64,000 nucleotides of DNA from the NCBI RefSeq assembly GCF_030317105.1, contig NZ_JASZYG010000007.1:186001-250000 (forward strand). Direction: 5' to 3'. This document shows, in pieces, positions 24,622 to 33,734 of the stretch. Source of the DNA: Variovorax brevis. Lineage in GTDB: Bacteria; Pseudomonadota; Gammaproteobacteria; Burkholderiales; Burkholderiaceae_C. How positions within the stretch are numbered: the first letter of the stretch is position 1; each line of letters begins with the position of its first letter. The notes below the pieces were generated by a model. The model had not been told where the DNA came from. It saw only the letters and a list, made by a program, of their open reading frames with translations, and made no database searches. The translations under genes were made by a program, and so were the position numbers.

Positions 24622-26952
24622 ATGAACTACGCAGCCCTTCGACAAGAACAGCAGCAGCTTTCACAACCGCAAGTCTGCAAGCTCTCGCGCCGCGGCCTGC
24701 TCGCCGGCGCTGCCGGTGGTGCCGTCGGCGGCTTCGCGCTGGGGCTCGGCTGGCCCGGGCAGGCCGATGCGCAAGACGCGCCCAAGAAATACGGCGCCTA
24801 CGGCATGCCCAATGGCGTGGTCGAGAACCCGCTGGTCTTCGTCGCGATCGCCGACGACGGCATCGTCACCATCACCTGCGCGCGCGCCGAGATGGGCCAG
24901 GGCGTGCGCACGGGCGTGCCGATGATCGTGGCCGACGAGTTGGAAGCCGACTGGGCCAAGGTGCGCGTCGTGCAGGCGCCTGGCGACGAAGTGAAATACG
25001 GCAACCAGGACACCGACGGCTCACGCACCACGCGCCACTTCTTCATGCCGATGCGCCGCTGCGGCGCCTCGGCGCGGCAGATGCTCGAATCGGCGGCCGC
25101 TGCCAAGTGGGGCGTGCCGGCATCCGAGGTGACGGCGAAAAACCATCAACTGTTGCACCGCCCGACCGGCCGCACGATGGGCTTCGGCGAGGTGGCGAGC
25201 GCCGCCGCCGCGCTGCCCGTGCCCGCCACCGCCGACCTGAAGCTCAAGAAGCCGGCCGACTTCCGCTACATCGGCAAGGGCAATGTGCCCATCGTCGACG
25301 GCTTCGACATCACGACGGGCAAGGCCCAGTTCGGCATCGACGTGGTGCAGCCGGACATGCTCTTTGCCGTGGTTGCGCGCAGCCCGTACTACGGCGGAAC
25401 CTTGCGCGGCTTCGATTCCGCGGCCGCCATGAAGGTGCCGGGCGTGGTGAAGGTGGTCGAGATCAAGGGCTCGCCCGTGCCCAGCGCCTTCCAGCCGCTG
25501 CCGGGCGTCGCCGTCATCGCCACCAGCACCTGGGCGGCGATGAACGGCCGCAAGGCCCTGAAGCTCGATTGGGAGGGTGGCCCCAACGGCACCTATTCCT
25601 CCGACACTTACCGCGCCGACATGCAGGCCGCCGCCGCCAAGCCGGGCAAGGTGATCCGCAACACCGGCGACGTCGACGCCGCGATGAAGTCCGCCGCCAA
25701 GGTGGTGAAAGCGGAGTACTACATCCCCCACTTGACGCAGGCGCCGATGGAGCCGCCGACCGCGACCGCGCGCATCAAGGACGGCCGCTGCGAGGTGTGG
25801 GGCCCGTTCCAGAGCCCGCAGGCGGTGCGCAACGACATCTCCAAGCGCCTCGAGTTGCCACCCGAGAAGGTGACCGTCAACGTCACGCTTTTGGGTGGCG
25901 GTTTCGGCCGCAAGAGCAAGGGCGACTTCGCCACCGAGGCGGCGCTGCTGGCGCGCGAGACCGGCGGCAAGCCGGTGAAGGTGGTATGGACGCGCGACGA
26001 CGACCTGCACCATTCCTACTACCACACCGTCTCGGTCGAGCACCTCGAGGCCGGCATCGACGCGCAGGGCAAGCCCACCGCATGGCTGCACCGCAGCGTG
26101 GGGCCGACGCTCATGGCGCTTTTCATGCCCGACCCCAAGCAGGAGTCGCCCATCGAACTCGGCATGGGGCTCACCAACGTGCCCTTTGCCGTGCCCAACA
26201 TGCGCGTGGAAAACCCCGAGGCCGCTGCGCACACGCGCGTCGGCTGGTACCGCGCCGTGTCCAACATCCCGCATGCCTTTGCCATCCAGTCCTTCGTGGC
26301 CGAGATGGCCACCGCCGCGGGGCGCGACCCGAAGGACTACCTGCTCGAACTGATCGGGCCGCCGCGCAAGATCGATCCGCGCGACATCAACGACACCTGG
26401 AACCACGGCGAAGACCCGACGGCCTACCCCATCGACATCGGCCGCCTGCGCCGCGTCGCGATGACGGCCGCCAAGGAGGCCAACTGGGGCCGGCCGATGG
26501 GCAAGGGCAAGGGACTGGGTATTGCGGCGCACTACAGCTTCACGACCTACGTGGCGGCGGTGGTGGAAGTGTCCGTGGATGCCGACGGCGTGCTGACGGT
26601 GCCGCGCGTGGACATCGCCATCGACTGCGGCGCCATCGTCAACCCCGAGCGCGTGCGCTCGCAGATGGAAGGCGCCTGCGCCATGGGCATCGGCAATGCG
26701 CTGTCGGGCGAGATCACCTTCAAGGACGGCCGAGTGCAACAGGACAACTTCCACCAGTTCGAAGTGCTGCGGATGAACGCGGCGCCGAAGGCCGTCGTGG
26801 TCCACCTGATACCGGGCGACTACGACGCGCCGATGGGCGGGGCGGGTGAGCCCGGCGTGCCACCGATTGCGCCGGCGTTGACCAACGCGATCTTTGCAGC
26901 GACAGGCAAGCGGATTCGCAGCCTGCCGATCAAGGATCAGTTGCGGGCCTGA
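24622..26952 (+). CDS. Molybdopterin-binding subunit of a molybdenum hydroxylase (IorB-like), Tat-exported
   Basis: 776 residues. A twin-arginine signal (LSRRGLLAGAAGG, about 22-50) shows export with the 2Fe-2S subunit as passenger. The two-part molybdopterin domain has LLGGGFGRKSKGDFATEAALLA and, near the end, GGAGEPGVPPIAPALTNAIF, where GEPG holds the catalytic Glu of this family. Members hydroxylate N-heterocycles or oxidise aldehydes, passing electrons to a cytochrome c. No flavin subunit is encoded, as usual for the Ior type. Substrate unknown. The chaperone needed for molybdenum-cofactor loading (XdhC-like) is not next door. Confidence 0.93.
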   Translation: MNYAALRQEQQQLSQPQVCKLSRRGLLAGAAGGAVGGFALGLGWPGQADAQDAPKKYGAYGMPNGVVENPLVFVAIADDGIVTITCARAEMGQGVRTGVPMIVADELEADWAKVRVVQAPGDEVKYGNQDTDGSRTTRHFFMPMRRCGASARQMLESAAAAKWGVPASEVTAKNHQLLHRPTGRTMGFGEVASAAAALPVPATADLKLKKPADFRYIGKGNVPIVDGFDITTGKAQFGIDVVQPDMLFAVVARSPYYGGTLRGFDSAAAMKVPGVVKVVEIKGSPVPSAFQPLPGVAVIATSTWAAMNGRKALKLDWEGGPNGTYSSDTYRADMQAAAAKPGKVIRNTGDVDAAMKSAAKVVKAEYYIPHLTQAPMEPPTATARIKDGRCEVWGPFQSPQAVRNDISKRLELPPEKVTVNVTLLGGGFGRKSKGDFATEAALLARETGGKPVKVVWTRDDDLHHSYYHTVSVEHLEAGIDAQGKPTAWLHRSVGPTLMALFMPDPKQESPIELGMGLTNVPFAVPNMRVENPEAAAHTRVGWYRAVSNIPHAFAIQSFVAEMATAAGRDPKDYLLELIGPPRKIDPRDINDTWNHGEDPTAYPIDIGRLRRVAMTAAKEANWGRPMGKGKGLGIAAHYSFTTYVAAVVEVSVDADGVLTVPRVDIAIDCGAIVNPERVRSQMEGACAMGIGNALSGEITFKDGRVQQDNFHQFEVLRMNAAPKAVVVHLIPGDYDAPMGGAGEPGVPPIAPALTNAIFAATGKRIRSLPIKDQLRA

Positions 26953-27195
26953 CAGGCGATGCGGGCACGGTTGCCTGCGCTGGCGCAGGCACCGTGGCAA
27001 CCATTGCTCGCCAGTTCCGCCAGCAGCTGTTCAGCGGCCGGGATGAGGTCGGCGCCCCGCGCCGGGTCCGCGACGTGAAGGCTTTGCCAAGGCGCGATGA
27101 CGGCCTCGCTGGCGGCATGGCCTTGCGTCGGCGATGCGCAGGTCACGGCCTGCCTGCGACCCTTTTCTGGCCCATGAAGGCAGTTCGTATTTCAT
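26937..27195 (-). pseudogene. Possible small gene broken by a frameshift
   Basis: A strong Shine-Dalgarno (GGAGG, 5 bp before ATG 27195) opens MKYELPSWARKGSQAG, but within about 16 codons the codon pattern favours the next frame, which reads TCASPTQGHAASEAV...LLAELASNGCHGACAS and stops at 26937. In that second frame third positions are mostly G/C, as in true genes here, while the first frame turns Arg-rich and stops at 27031. Either one base is lost or gained near 27150, or the real gene starts at the GTG at 27146. I do not recognise the product. It overlaps the end of the molybdenum hydroxylase gene by 16 bp. Confidence 0.35.
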
Positions 27196-27319
27196 GATGA
27201 CCTCCGTGGATGGGCATCCTGTCGATCGGATGCGTTTCCCACTGTCGGTTGTCAGGTGCTCGCCGTCTGTTCGGTGCCGCGCATAGCCCCATGGCCCGTT
27301 GGCGCGCGCTGCTGCTCCA

Positions 27320-27508
27320 TCAGTTGCGGCGGTCGCTCGCTTCGTCGTCGATCTCCCTGCAAAGCATCTCGCAGAGCACGGGCGTTTCACCTGCCCTCAG
27401 CCGCGACTCGGCCAGCTGCACCACCGCCATGCGGATGAACAATGGCAACGTGCGTCCGTGCAGGTAGTCCTGGACGAGGCATTCAGCGGCAAAGCGGGAA
27501 AGGGCCAT
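27320..27508 (-). CDS. Small hypothetical protein, 62 residues
   Basis: MALSRFAAECLVQDYLHGRT... forms two amphipathic helices and ends in an acidic-basic tail (REIDDEASDRRN). Third codon positions are mostly G/C, supporting real coding. The ATG is at 27508, with an upstream in-frame GTG near 27541. No family recognised. It is divergent from the phasin-like gene; the shared gap holds a perfect palindrome. Confidence 0.55.
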   Translation of the reverse strand: MALSRFAAECLVQDYLHGRTLPLFIRMAVVQLAESRLRAGETPVLCEMLCREIDDEASDRRN

Positions 27509-27565
27509 GGTGCGTTTGATGTCTGATAGGGCACAAACCACGATACGCCGACGGAACGCCAAGTC

Positions 27566-27581
27566 TGTGCGACAGCGCACA
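27566..27581. promoter_or_regulatory. Perfect palindrome TGTGCG-N4-CGCACA
   Basis: A 6+4+6 inverted repeat in the 213-bp gap between the 62-residue gene and the phasin-like gene. The size and position fit a dimeric repressor site. A TGC...GCA core is compatible with PhaR-type phasin regulators, but that is a guess from the neighbour. Confidence 0.4.
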
Positions 27582-27721
27582 TAGCGGAACTGGCGCGACG
27601 CACTCCCACCTGCGCCATGACGCCTCGCCTGTCGGTGCTCTACCGCACCGACAGGACACGCGCTTCGTTGATACACAGGAAGTGGCCCCAACGTCCTGTC
27701 CATCCCGCAAGGAAGATTCCA

Positions 27722-28051
27722 ATGAATGACCTCACCCAACCCTTCGTCAAGCTGTCCACGGCCAACGCCGAACTCATGACGCGCTTCGCACAGTCACCGG
27801 AGGTCGCCGAACTGGTGAACACCAACGCGCAGAAGTATCTGGAGCTGGCGCAGAAAGCCTTTGGCGGCGCAGCGGCGTCCAGCGCGCATGCCGATCTGGT
27901 GCGCAGTCTCGCCGAGAACTATGCGACCTTCGCGCGCGAGCACGCCGAGAACCTCATGGGCATCTTTGCCGGGGGACAGGCCGCCGTGGCGCAACAGGTG
28001 CAGGCCGCAAGCGAGCGCATGGCCGAAGCGACGCACGCCAAGACGCGGTAG
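27722..28051 (+). CDS. Phasin-like protein
   Basis: 109 residues, almost wholly helical and amphipathic with no Cys or Trp: LTQPFVKLSTANAELMTRFAQ, then QKYLELAQKAFG and a C-terminal helix QAAVAQQVQAASERMAEATHA. This resembles short phasins that coat polyhydroxyalkanoate granules. AAGGAAG precedes the ATG at 27722. The family call rests on pattern, not on a fixed motif. Confidence 0.65.
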   Translation: MNDLTQPFVKLSTANAELMTRFAQSPEVAELVNTNAQKYLELAQKAFGGAAASSAHADLVRSLAENYATFAREHAENLMGIFAGGQAAVAQQVQAASERMAEATHAKTR

Positions 28052-28071
28052 TCCAGACCGGAACGCGCGTC

Positions 28072-28320
28072 ATGACGAATCAACCGTACTTTCATGACGC
28101 GTCGGGCTCCGTGCGCTTTTGGGTGCTCATCGGAGGGCAGCAAATCGGCGCGACCATCGGAAAAGAGATCCTGCACTATCTCTACCGGCCGGTTGCGACC
28201 GACGACATGCCGATGGACACCTATGCGCAGCACGCACCCGAACTCGACGCAGCCGTCCGCAGGCGCGTCGCGGCGGGTTCCTTCCAGCCGGTGATGCTGC
28301 GCGAGTTCGATCTCAAGTAG
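28072..28320 (+). CDS. Small DUF1488-like protein
   Basis: 82 residues: a beta-rich start (FHDASGSVRFWVLIGGQQIGATIGKEILHYLY) followed by helices and an ending RRRVAAGSFQPVMLREFDLK. The order (strands, I-x-K/R-E-x-L, then a helix and a basic V-x-L-x3-D end) resembles DUF1488 proteins of unknown function. It lies 20 bp after the phasin-like gene and may be cotranscribed. Confidence 0.55.
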   Translation: MTNQPYFHDASGSVRFWVLIGGQQIGATIGKEILHYLYRPVATDDMPMDTYAQHAPELDAAVRRRVAAGSFQPVMLREFDLK

Positions 28321-28389
28321 ACGCTGGGCGCGCTCTCACCGGCGTTCACCCTCATTGCGCGCCTGACACGCCGCGTTACAGTCCCGCGG

Positions 28390-29337
28390 GTGGATCGCCT
28401 CCAAAGCATCGAAACCTTCGTGCGCGTTGCGCAGACACAGAGCTTCGCCGAGGCAGCGCGGCAGTTGCGCGTGTCCAGCTCGGTCGTGACGACGCGCATC
28501 CGGCAGCTCGAGGAATTCCTGGGCGCGCCGCTGTTTCATCGCAGCACGCGCGTCGTGCGCCTGAGCGACATGGGCCAGGCTTTCCTGCGTGACTGCGTCG
28601 AGCTGGTCGGCCGCGCCAACGACATCGTCGACCAGATGCGCGACGTGCGCGGCAAACCGGCGGGCACGCTTCGCGTTCATGCGCTCACCGGCATGGTGCT
28701 GGGCCACTTTGCGTCGCTGCTGCGCGTGTTCCAGACCACGTACCCGGACATCCACCTCGAGCTGATCGTGAGCGACGCTGTCGTCGATCCGGTGAAGGCT
28801 GGCGTGGACTGCGCGTTGCAGATTTTCCCGGCGGCTTCGCAGGAACTGGTGTCGCGCCCGCTCTTTCCGGTGCGCCGCGTGTTCTGTGCGACGCCCGCCT
28901 ATCTCGAAGCGCATGGCACGCCGGAGAACCCGCGCGACCTGCACCGGCATGCGCTGGGCCTGTATTCGGGCTACCCGACGCGCGACCGGTGGACCTTTCA
29001 CCATCGCGGCGAGCAGATCACGATCTACCTGTCTGCCGCGTTGCTGACCAACAGCGTGCATCTGTTGCGTGAGTACGCGCTGGAGCACGCCGGCATCGTC
29101 TGCCTGCCGACGCTGGTGGCGGGCGATTCGATCCGGCGCGGCGAGTTGAAGGTGGTGTTGGGGCAGCACCAGCTGTCGTCCTTTCCGCTCTGCGCCGTGT
29201 ATGCGGGCACCTCGCGCAACGCTTACAAGCTGCGCCTGTTCATCGAACACCTGGGCACCGAGTTCACGCGCGATCCGCCGTGGGACGCGGCCTTGATCGG
29301 GATGGGGCTGATTCAGGCGGAACTGATCGAGGGTTGA
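28390..29337 (+). CDS. LysR-family transcriptional regulator
   Basis: 315 residues. The N-terminal helix-turn-helix (MDRLQSIETFVRVAQTQSFAEAARQLRVSSSVVTTRI, GTG start) and an effector-binding domain of the aminoethylphosphonate/CrgA-like subgroup are complete. It lies about 1 kb from the hydroquinone operon with one minus-strand gene between, and is the nearest regulator. An inverted repeat at 30260-30289 before that operon could be its site (inference). Confidence 0.9.
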   Translation: MDRLQSIETFVRVAQTQSFAEAARQLRVSSSVVTTRIRQLEEFLGAPLFHRSTRVVRLSDMGQAFLRDCVELVGRANDIVDQMRDVRGKPAGTLRVHALTGMVLGHFASLLRVFQTTYPDIHLELIVSDAVVDPVKAGVDCALQIFPAASQELVSRPLFPVRRVFCATPAYLEAHGTPENPRDLHRHALGLYSGYPTRDRWTFHHRGEQITIYLSAALLTNSVHLLREYALEHAGIVCLPTLVAGDSIRRGELKVVLGQHQLSSFPLCAVYAGTSRNAYKLRLFIEHLGTEFTRDPPWDAALIGMGLIQAELIEG

Positions 29338-29374
29338 CGCCGGGGCCCGCTTGCGGTGTCGACGAACGAGCCAC

Positions 29375-30169
29375 TCAGGAGCGCCACTGCGGCTGCCGCT
29401 TCCCCAAGAAGGCATCGATGCCTTCACCCGCGTCTTCTTCCATCATGTTGCGCGCCATGACGTCGCTGGCGTATTCGTAGGCGTTGCCCAACGCCATCTG
29501 CCGTTGCCGGTAGAACATCGCCTTGCCGTAACGCACAGCGGCCCGGCTCTTGGCGAGGATCGCATCCGTCTTTCTTGCAATGGCAGCGTCGAGTTCATCC
29601 TCGCGCACGGCTTCGTTGATCAAGCCCCAATCCGCCGCCGTGGCCGCGTCGATGAAGCGGCCAGTGAACAGCATGTCGAACGCGCGCTTGGCAGAGACGT
29701 TGCGCGACAGCGCCACCGACGGCGTGGCGCAGAACAGGCCGACGTTGATGCCCGAGACCGCGAAGCGCGCCGCCTCCGATGCAATCGCCATGTCGCAACT
29801 GGCGACGAGCTGGCAACCCGCCGCCGTGGCAATGCCGTGCACGCGAGCGATCACCGGCACCGGCAGCGCCTGGATCGCCTGCATCACGCGGCTGCACTGG
29901 GTGAACAAGGCCTGGTAGTAGGCCAGTTCGGGGCGCCCGCGCATCTCGCGCAGGTCATGGCCGGCGCAAAAGGCCTTGCCAGCAGCTGCCAGCACCACGC
30001 AGCGCACGCTGTCATCCACGGCGATGCGGTCGACTTCGCCTTGCAGCGCTTCGAGCATCGCTTCTGACAGGGCATTGAACTGCTCCGGCCGGTTCAGCCG
30101 CAGCGTGGCGACGCCGCCGTTGTCCTCGCGCTGCAGCAAGGGGACGGGCGTGGGCGCAAGAGCAGACAT
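29375..30169 (-). CDS. Enoyl-CoA hydratase/isomerase family protein
   Basis: 264 residues from ATG 30169. The crotonase fold is complete: LNRPEQFNALSEAMLEAL, the oxyanion-hole segment AAAGKAFCAGHDLREMRG (about 65-82) and HGIATAAGCQLVASCDMAIA with SGINVGLFCATP. The first catalytic Glu position of true hydratases is replaced (AAGCQLV), so it may be an isomerase or another crotonase reaction. It is divergent from the hydroquinone operon; its place in that pathway is not obvious. Confidence 0.9.
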   Translation of the reverse strand: MSALAPTPVPLLQREDNGGVATLRLNRPEQFNALSEAMLEALQGEVDRIAVDDSVRCVVLAAAGKAFCAGHDLREMRGRPELAYYQALFTQCSRVMQAIQALPVPVIARVHGIATAAGCQLVASCDMAIASEAARFAVSGINVGLFCATPSVALSRNVSAKRAFDMLFTGRFIDAATAADWGLINEAVREDELDAAIARKTDAILAKSRAAVRYGKAMFYRQRQMALGNAYEYASDVMARNMMEEDAGEGIDAFLGKRQPQWRS

Positions 30170-30259
30170 GGAATCACTCCTTCGCAGGCGGTTGGTGCTG
30201 GCGCTTCTGCAAGCGATTCTGCCCATCCATCCGCCAGGCCGCCGCAGGCCATTGTTCGG

Positions 30260-30289
30260 GGTAAACCCTGCGGATCATTCTGTTTTACC
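30260..30289. promoter_or_regulatory. Candidate operator GGTAAA-N18-TTTACC before the hydroquinone operon
   Basis: Inverted arms at 30260-30265 and 30284-30289 lie in the 231-bp divergent gap between the enoyl-CoA hydratase gene and the first dioxygenase gene. This is compatible with a LysR-type site but short; nothing else stands out in the gap. Confidence 0.35.
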
Positions 30290-30400
30290 GAAGAATCCTC
30301 TTTCCGATTGGCCTCTACCGCCGCACACCCCCTCTCCCTACAGTCCACCCATCGCAGCAACGACTGCGCCGCTGATGCAACGGACCCAAGGAGAACTTTG

Positions 30401-30907
30401 ATGAGTGCCACCTACCAGACCCGCTTCGGTTCCCTCAAGAATTACGAGAAGGGCCGCGTCGAACCGATTGACGACGACGTGCGCCACTACGCCTTCTCCA
30501 ATTGCTTCGAGATCGCGAGCAACAGCAAGCCCTACGAGAAGGTCGTGTTCGGCCAGAACCAGATCTATGTGCTGGAGACGCTGCGGGCCGAAGGCAGCTC
30601 GCCCTGGTACACCTGTGCCCACGACGAGTTCGCCCTGGTCATGGACGGCGAGGTCGAGGTGCACCTCGTCAAGCTCGATGCCGCGCAGACCGTGGCCGAC
30701 ACCGAAAAGAACGGCGCCGTGCTCGTGCAGGGCGAACCGCGCGGCCAGAAGATGGGCTGGATGAAGCTCTCGCGCGGCCACCAGGGCCTGCTGCCCAAGA
30801 ACACCGCCTACCAGTTCCGCTCCGCACAGCCCGGCGTGATCGTGCTGCAAAGCTGCAAGGGCGATCTCTCGGTCGAAAAGTGGTCCGAGATCTGCCAACT
30901 GAACTGA
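30401..30907 (+). CDS. hapC: Hydroquinone 1,2-dioxygenase, small subunit (HapC/PnpC-like)
   Basis: 168 residues with a cupin-like fold: YALSNCFEIAS-like start, KVVFGQNQIYVLETLRAEGSSPWYTCAHDEFALVMDGEVEVHL and a late SRGHQGLLPKNTAYQF. Size, order and pairing with the next gene match the alpha subunit of HapCD/PnpCD, the two-subunit Fe(II) enzyme that opens hydroquinone to 4-hydroxymuconic semialdehyde. The small subunit is structural; the iron is in the large one. AAGGAGA lies 7 bp before the ATG at 30401. First gene of a long plus-strand operon. Confidence 0.88.
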   Translation: MSATYQTRFGSLKNYEKGRVEPIDDDVRHYAFSNCFEIASNSKPYEKVVFGQNQIYVLETLRAEGSSPWYTCAHDEFALVMDGEVEVHLVKLDAAQTVADTEKNGAVLVQGEPRGQKMGWMKLSRGHQGLLPKNTAYQFRSAQPGVIVLQSCKGDLSVEKWSEICQLN

Positions 30908-30924
30908 ACCCGAGGAGACACGAC

Positions 30925-31932
30925 ATGAACGCCCCCACCGAACTCGCCAAGGTCATCGCGTCGCAACCGCACGCCACCCTCGGCTACAAGGACTTCACCC
31001 TCGGAAGCTTCGGCTTTCGCCGCGACGAATACTTCGCGCACATCACCTGGAAAGCGCGCGACGGCCGCCCGATGAGCCACACGATGGACATCGGCTACTA
31101 CCTGCGCGCCCTGATGCGCGACGTGGCCTGGGGCTTCTTCTACGGCTGGGTCAATTTCGACGACGTGTTCGGCACCGTCAACCACTACCAGTCGGTCGAC
31201 CTGTACGCCGGCAGCTACAACGGCACCATGAAAGAGGCCGGCATCGACCTGCTGGAAAACTTTCCGACCGCGCAGATCCGCGCCACCTTCGAGGCGATGC
31301 TGGACGACTGGACCAACGAGACCTTCGACCCGTTCTCGGCGCCGCAGGAAACCGGCACGCCGTACGGGCGCAAGAACGGCAACAACACAGCCAAGATCAC
31401 GCGGGCCAGGGAATTGGCCAAGCGTTGCGTGGGCCTGAAGGACGACCTGAACCTGCGCACCGATGAACGCGGCGCGCCCGTCAACCGTGCCTTTGCCGAT
31501 GTGCCGCAAGAGCAGCCCGAACTGCACGCCGAGCCGGGCTTCGAGAACGAGGTGCACGCCTTCAACCTGTTCGGCTTCCTGAGCCGCTCGCAGGTCACGT
31601 GGAACCCGAGCTTCACCTCGGTCGTCAAGCACAGCTTCATGTGCCCGACGACGGAAGAACACATCCTGCCGATCATCCATGGCAACGACCGCGTCGAGTG
31701 GTTCTTCCAGATGACCGACGAGATCCACTGGGACTGCGGCGACAAGAACACGGGCAAGCCGATGGCCCGCGTGATCATGAAAGCCGGCGACATGGCCGCC
31801 ATGCCCGCCTACTGCCGCCACCAGGGCTACAGCCCCAAGCGCTCGATGCTGCTGGTCTGGGAAAACGGTTCCCCGACGCTCGTCTACGAGATCCAGAAGG
31901 GCGAAAGCCCCGAGATCCCGGTCCAGTTCTAG
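30925..31932 (+). CDS. hapD: Hydroquinone 1,2-dioxygenase, large catalytic subunit (HapD/PnpD-like)
   Basis: 335 residues, a bicupin. The iron site described for PnpD (His256, Asn258, Glu262, His303) lines up here as His252, Asn254 and Glu258 in IIHGNDRVEWFF and His299 in YCRHQGYSP, all with a shift of four. That set is peculiar to this enzyme and strongly supports ring cleavage of hydroquinone rather than a generic cupin. A GAGGAGA site precedes the ATG, 17 bp after the small subunit. The product is expected to pass to the aldehyde dehydrogenase at 34614. Confidence 0.92.
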   Translation: MNAPTELAKVIASQPHATLGYKDFTLGSFGFRRDEYFAHITWKARDGRPMSHTMDIGYYLRALMRDVAWGFFYGWVNFDDVFGTVNHYQSVDLYAGSYNGTMKEAGIDLLENFPTAQIRATFEAMLDDWTNETFDPFSAPQETGTPYGRKNGNNTAKITRARELAKRCVGLKDDLNLRTDERGAPVNRAFADVPQEQPELHAEPGFENEVHAFNLFGFLSRSQVTWNPSFTSVVKHSFMCPTTEEHILPIIHGNDRVEWFFQMTDEIHWDCGDKNTGKPMARVIMKAGDMAAMPAYCRHQGYSPKRSMLLVWENGSPTLVYEIQKGESPEIPVQF

Positions 31933-31991
31933 GCAAACGAAATCTTTGAGGCGATGCGGCAGCGCCGCTCGCCTCTCGCAAGGAGACAGAC

Positions 31992-33734
31992 ATGGCAGAC
32001 CTCATCCGGTCCGGTGCCGGCGCAGCTTCGCGCCGACGTTTTTTCCAGCAGGCAGGTGCAACGTCCGCAGTCGCTGCGGCCGCGACCCTCGGACTTTCCG
32101 TGGAGGCCGCAGAGCCCGCGAAGAAGTTCGACGAGACCTTCGACATGGTGGTCTGCGGCAGCGGCTGCGGCGGCCTGGCCTCCGCGCTGTTCTCGAAGTG
32201 GCAAGGCAACAGCGCCGTGATCCTCGAGAAGGCCGGCAGCATCGGCGGCACCACCGCCAAGGCAGCCTTCTGGTACTGGGTGCCCAACAACGAGGCCATG
32301 AAGAAGGCGGGCATCGTTGACCCGAAGCCTGACTTCCTCAAGTATGTGGCGCGGCTGTCGAACCCGCAGAACTACGATCCCGCGCATCCTCGCCTTGGCC
32401 TCACGCAATGGGAATACGACATGTGCGCGGCCATCTATGACAGCGCCTCGCCGGCCGCCGAACTGCTGGCCGCGAAGGGCGCGTTGCCTTATCGCCATTG
32501 CCCGGACGTGCCCGACTACTTCGCCGAGTTGCCCGAAGACAAGGCGCCGAAGGGCCGCGTGCTGGTGCCCGCCGGCGCGATCCCCAGCATGTCCGATGGC
32601 GGTCTGGTGGCGGTGCGCACCATGTCGACCAAGGCGCGGCAGGAAGGCATCCCGATCCGCACCGGCATGCGTGTCGTGAAGATCCTGCAGAACCCGGCCG
32701 GCCGCGTGATCGGCGTCGAGGCGCAGGACGAACTCGGCGCGACGGTGCGGCTGCGTGCGCGCAAGGCCGTCATCTTTGCGACTGGCGGCTTCACCCACAA
32801 CGTGGAGCTGCGCAAGAACTTCCTGAACGGCCCGATCTACGGCGGCTGCGCGGCGCCCAGCAACGAAGGCGACTTCGTGAAGATGGCAGGCCCGCTCGGC
32901 GCGCAGCTGCGCAACATGAACTACGCGTGGAGCTGCCCCATTCCGCTGGAAAAGGCGGTGGCCCGCGACGGTTCGATGTCCGGCATGTTCTCGGTGGCCG
33001 GTGACTCGATGCTCTTCGTCAACAAGTACGGCAAGCGCACGGTCAATGAGAAGCTGCAATACAACGAACTGGCGCAAAGCTTCTTCGAGTGGGATGGCGC
33101 GAAGGCCGAGTACCCGAACCTGGTGCGCATCGCGGTGTGGGACCAGCGTTCGCAGCAGAACTCCGCCAGTGCCGAGTACGGCCGCCTGATCGTGCCGCCG
33201 GGCACGGACGACCGCCACGTCATCAAGGGCAACACGCTCGCCGAACTGGCACGCAACATCGACGAGCGCTTTGCGAAGTACGCCAGCGTGATCGGCGGTG
33301 CGCGTCCTTCGGCGGACTTCCTGCAAAACCTGCAGGCATCGATTGCGCGCTTCAACGGCTTTGCCAAGACCGGCAAGGACCTGGATTTCAAGCGTGGCGA
33401 GCGTACCGTCGAACTTCTCTTCAACGGCGACGTGAAGGAAGAGCCCGGCCGCAGCAATCCGACGATGTGGCCACTGTCCGATACGGGGCCTTACTACGCT
33501 GCGCTGGTGGTCTCCGGCACGTTGGACACCAAGGGCGGGCCCAAGACCGATACGCACGGTCGCGTGCTCGATGGCAGCGACAAGCCCATCGCCGGGCTGT
33601 ATGGCGTCGGCAACTGCGTGGCCTCGGCATCGGGCCGCGCGTACTGGGCGGGTGGCGCCACGCTGGGGCCGATCATCGCCTTCTCGTATCGCACGGCCAA
33701 CGCGGCGAATGCGGAACTGGGGAGCGCGGCATGA
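31992..33734 (+). CDS. Tat-exported FAD-dependent dehydrogenase (fumarate reductase/ketosteroid dehydrogenase fold)
   Basis: 580 residues. A twin-arginine signal (SRRRFFQQAGATS, about 13-40) is followed by an FAD-binding motif (VVCGSGCGGLAS, about 54-65, then ILEKAGSIGGTTAKA) and a C-terminal GLYGVGNCVASASGRAYWAGGATLGP block typical of the flavoprotein family with 3-ketosteroid dehydrogenases, fumarate reductases and cyclohexanone-carboxylate desaturases. The next gene, overlapping by 4 bp, is a cytochrome c, so electrons likely leave to haem in the periplasm. It sits within the hydroquinone operon. Desaturation of an alicyclic ketone to hydroquinone is one possible role (inference); the substrate is unknown. 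Confidence 0.85.
   Translation: MADLIRSGAGAASRRRFFQQAGATSAVAAAATLGLSVEAAEPAKKFDETFDMVVCGSGCGGLASALFSKWQGNSAVILEKAGSIGGTTAKAAFWYWVPNNEAMKKAGIVDPKPDFLKYVARLSNPQNYDPAHPRLGLTQWEYDMCAAIYDSASPAAELLAAKGALPYRHCPDVPDYFAELPEDKAPKGRVLVPAGAIPSMSDGGLVAVRTMSTKARQEGIPIRTGMRVVKILQNPAGRVIGVEAQDELGATVRLRARKAVIFATGGFTHNVELRKNFLNGPIYGGCAAPSNEGDFVKMAGPLGAQLRNMNYAWSCPIPLEKAVARDGSMSGMFSVAGDSMLFVNKYGKRTVNEKLQYNELAQSFFEWDGAKAEYPNLVRIAVWDQRSQQNSASAEYGRLIVPPGTDDRHVIKGNTLAELARNIDERFAKYASVIGGARPSADFLQNLQASIARFNGFAKTGKDLDFKRGERTVELLFNGDVKEEPGRSNPTMWPLSDTGPYYAALVVSGTLDTKGGPKTDTHGRVLDGSDKPIAGLYGVGNCVASASGRAYWAGGATLGPIIAFSYRTANAANAELGSAA

Noticed and set aside
30401..31932. Generic cupin or homogentisate-type dioxygenase
   Set aside because: The His-x-Asn-x3-Glu...His pattern of the large subunit and the paired small subunit are particular to hydroquinone dioxygenase.
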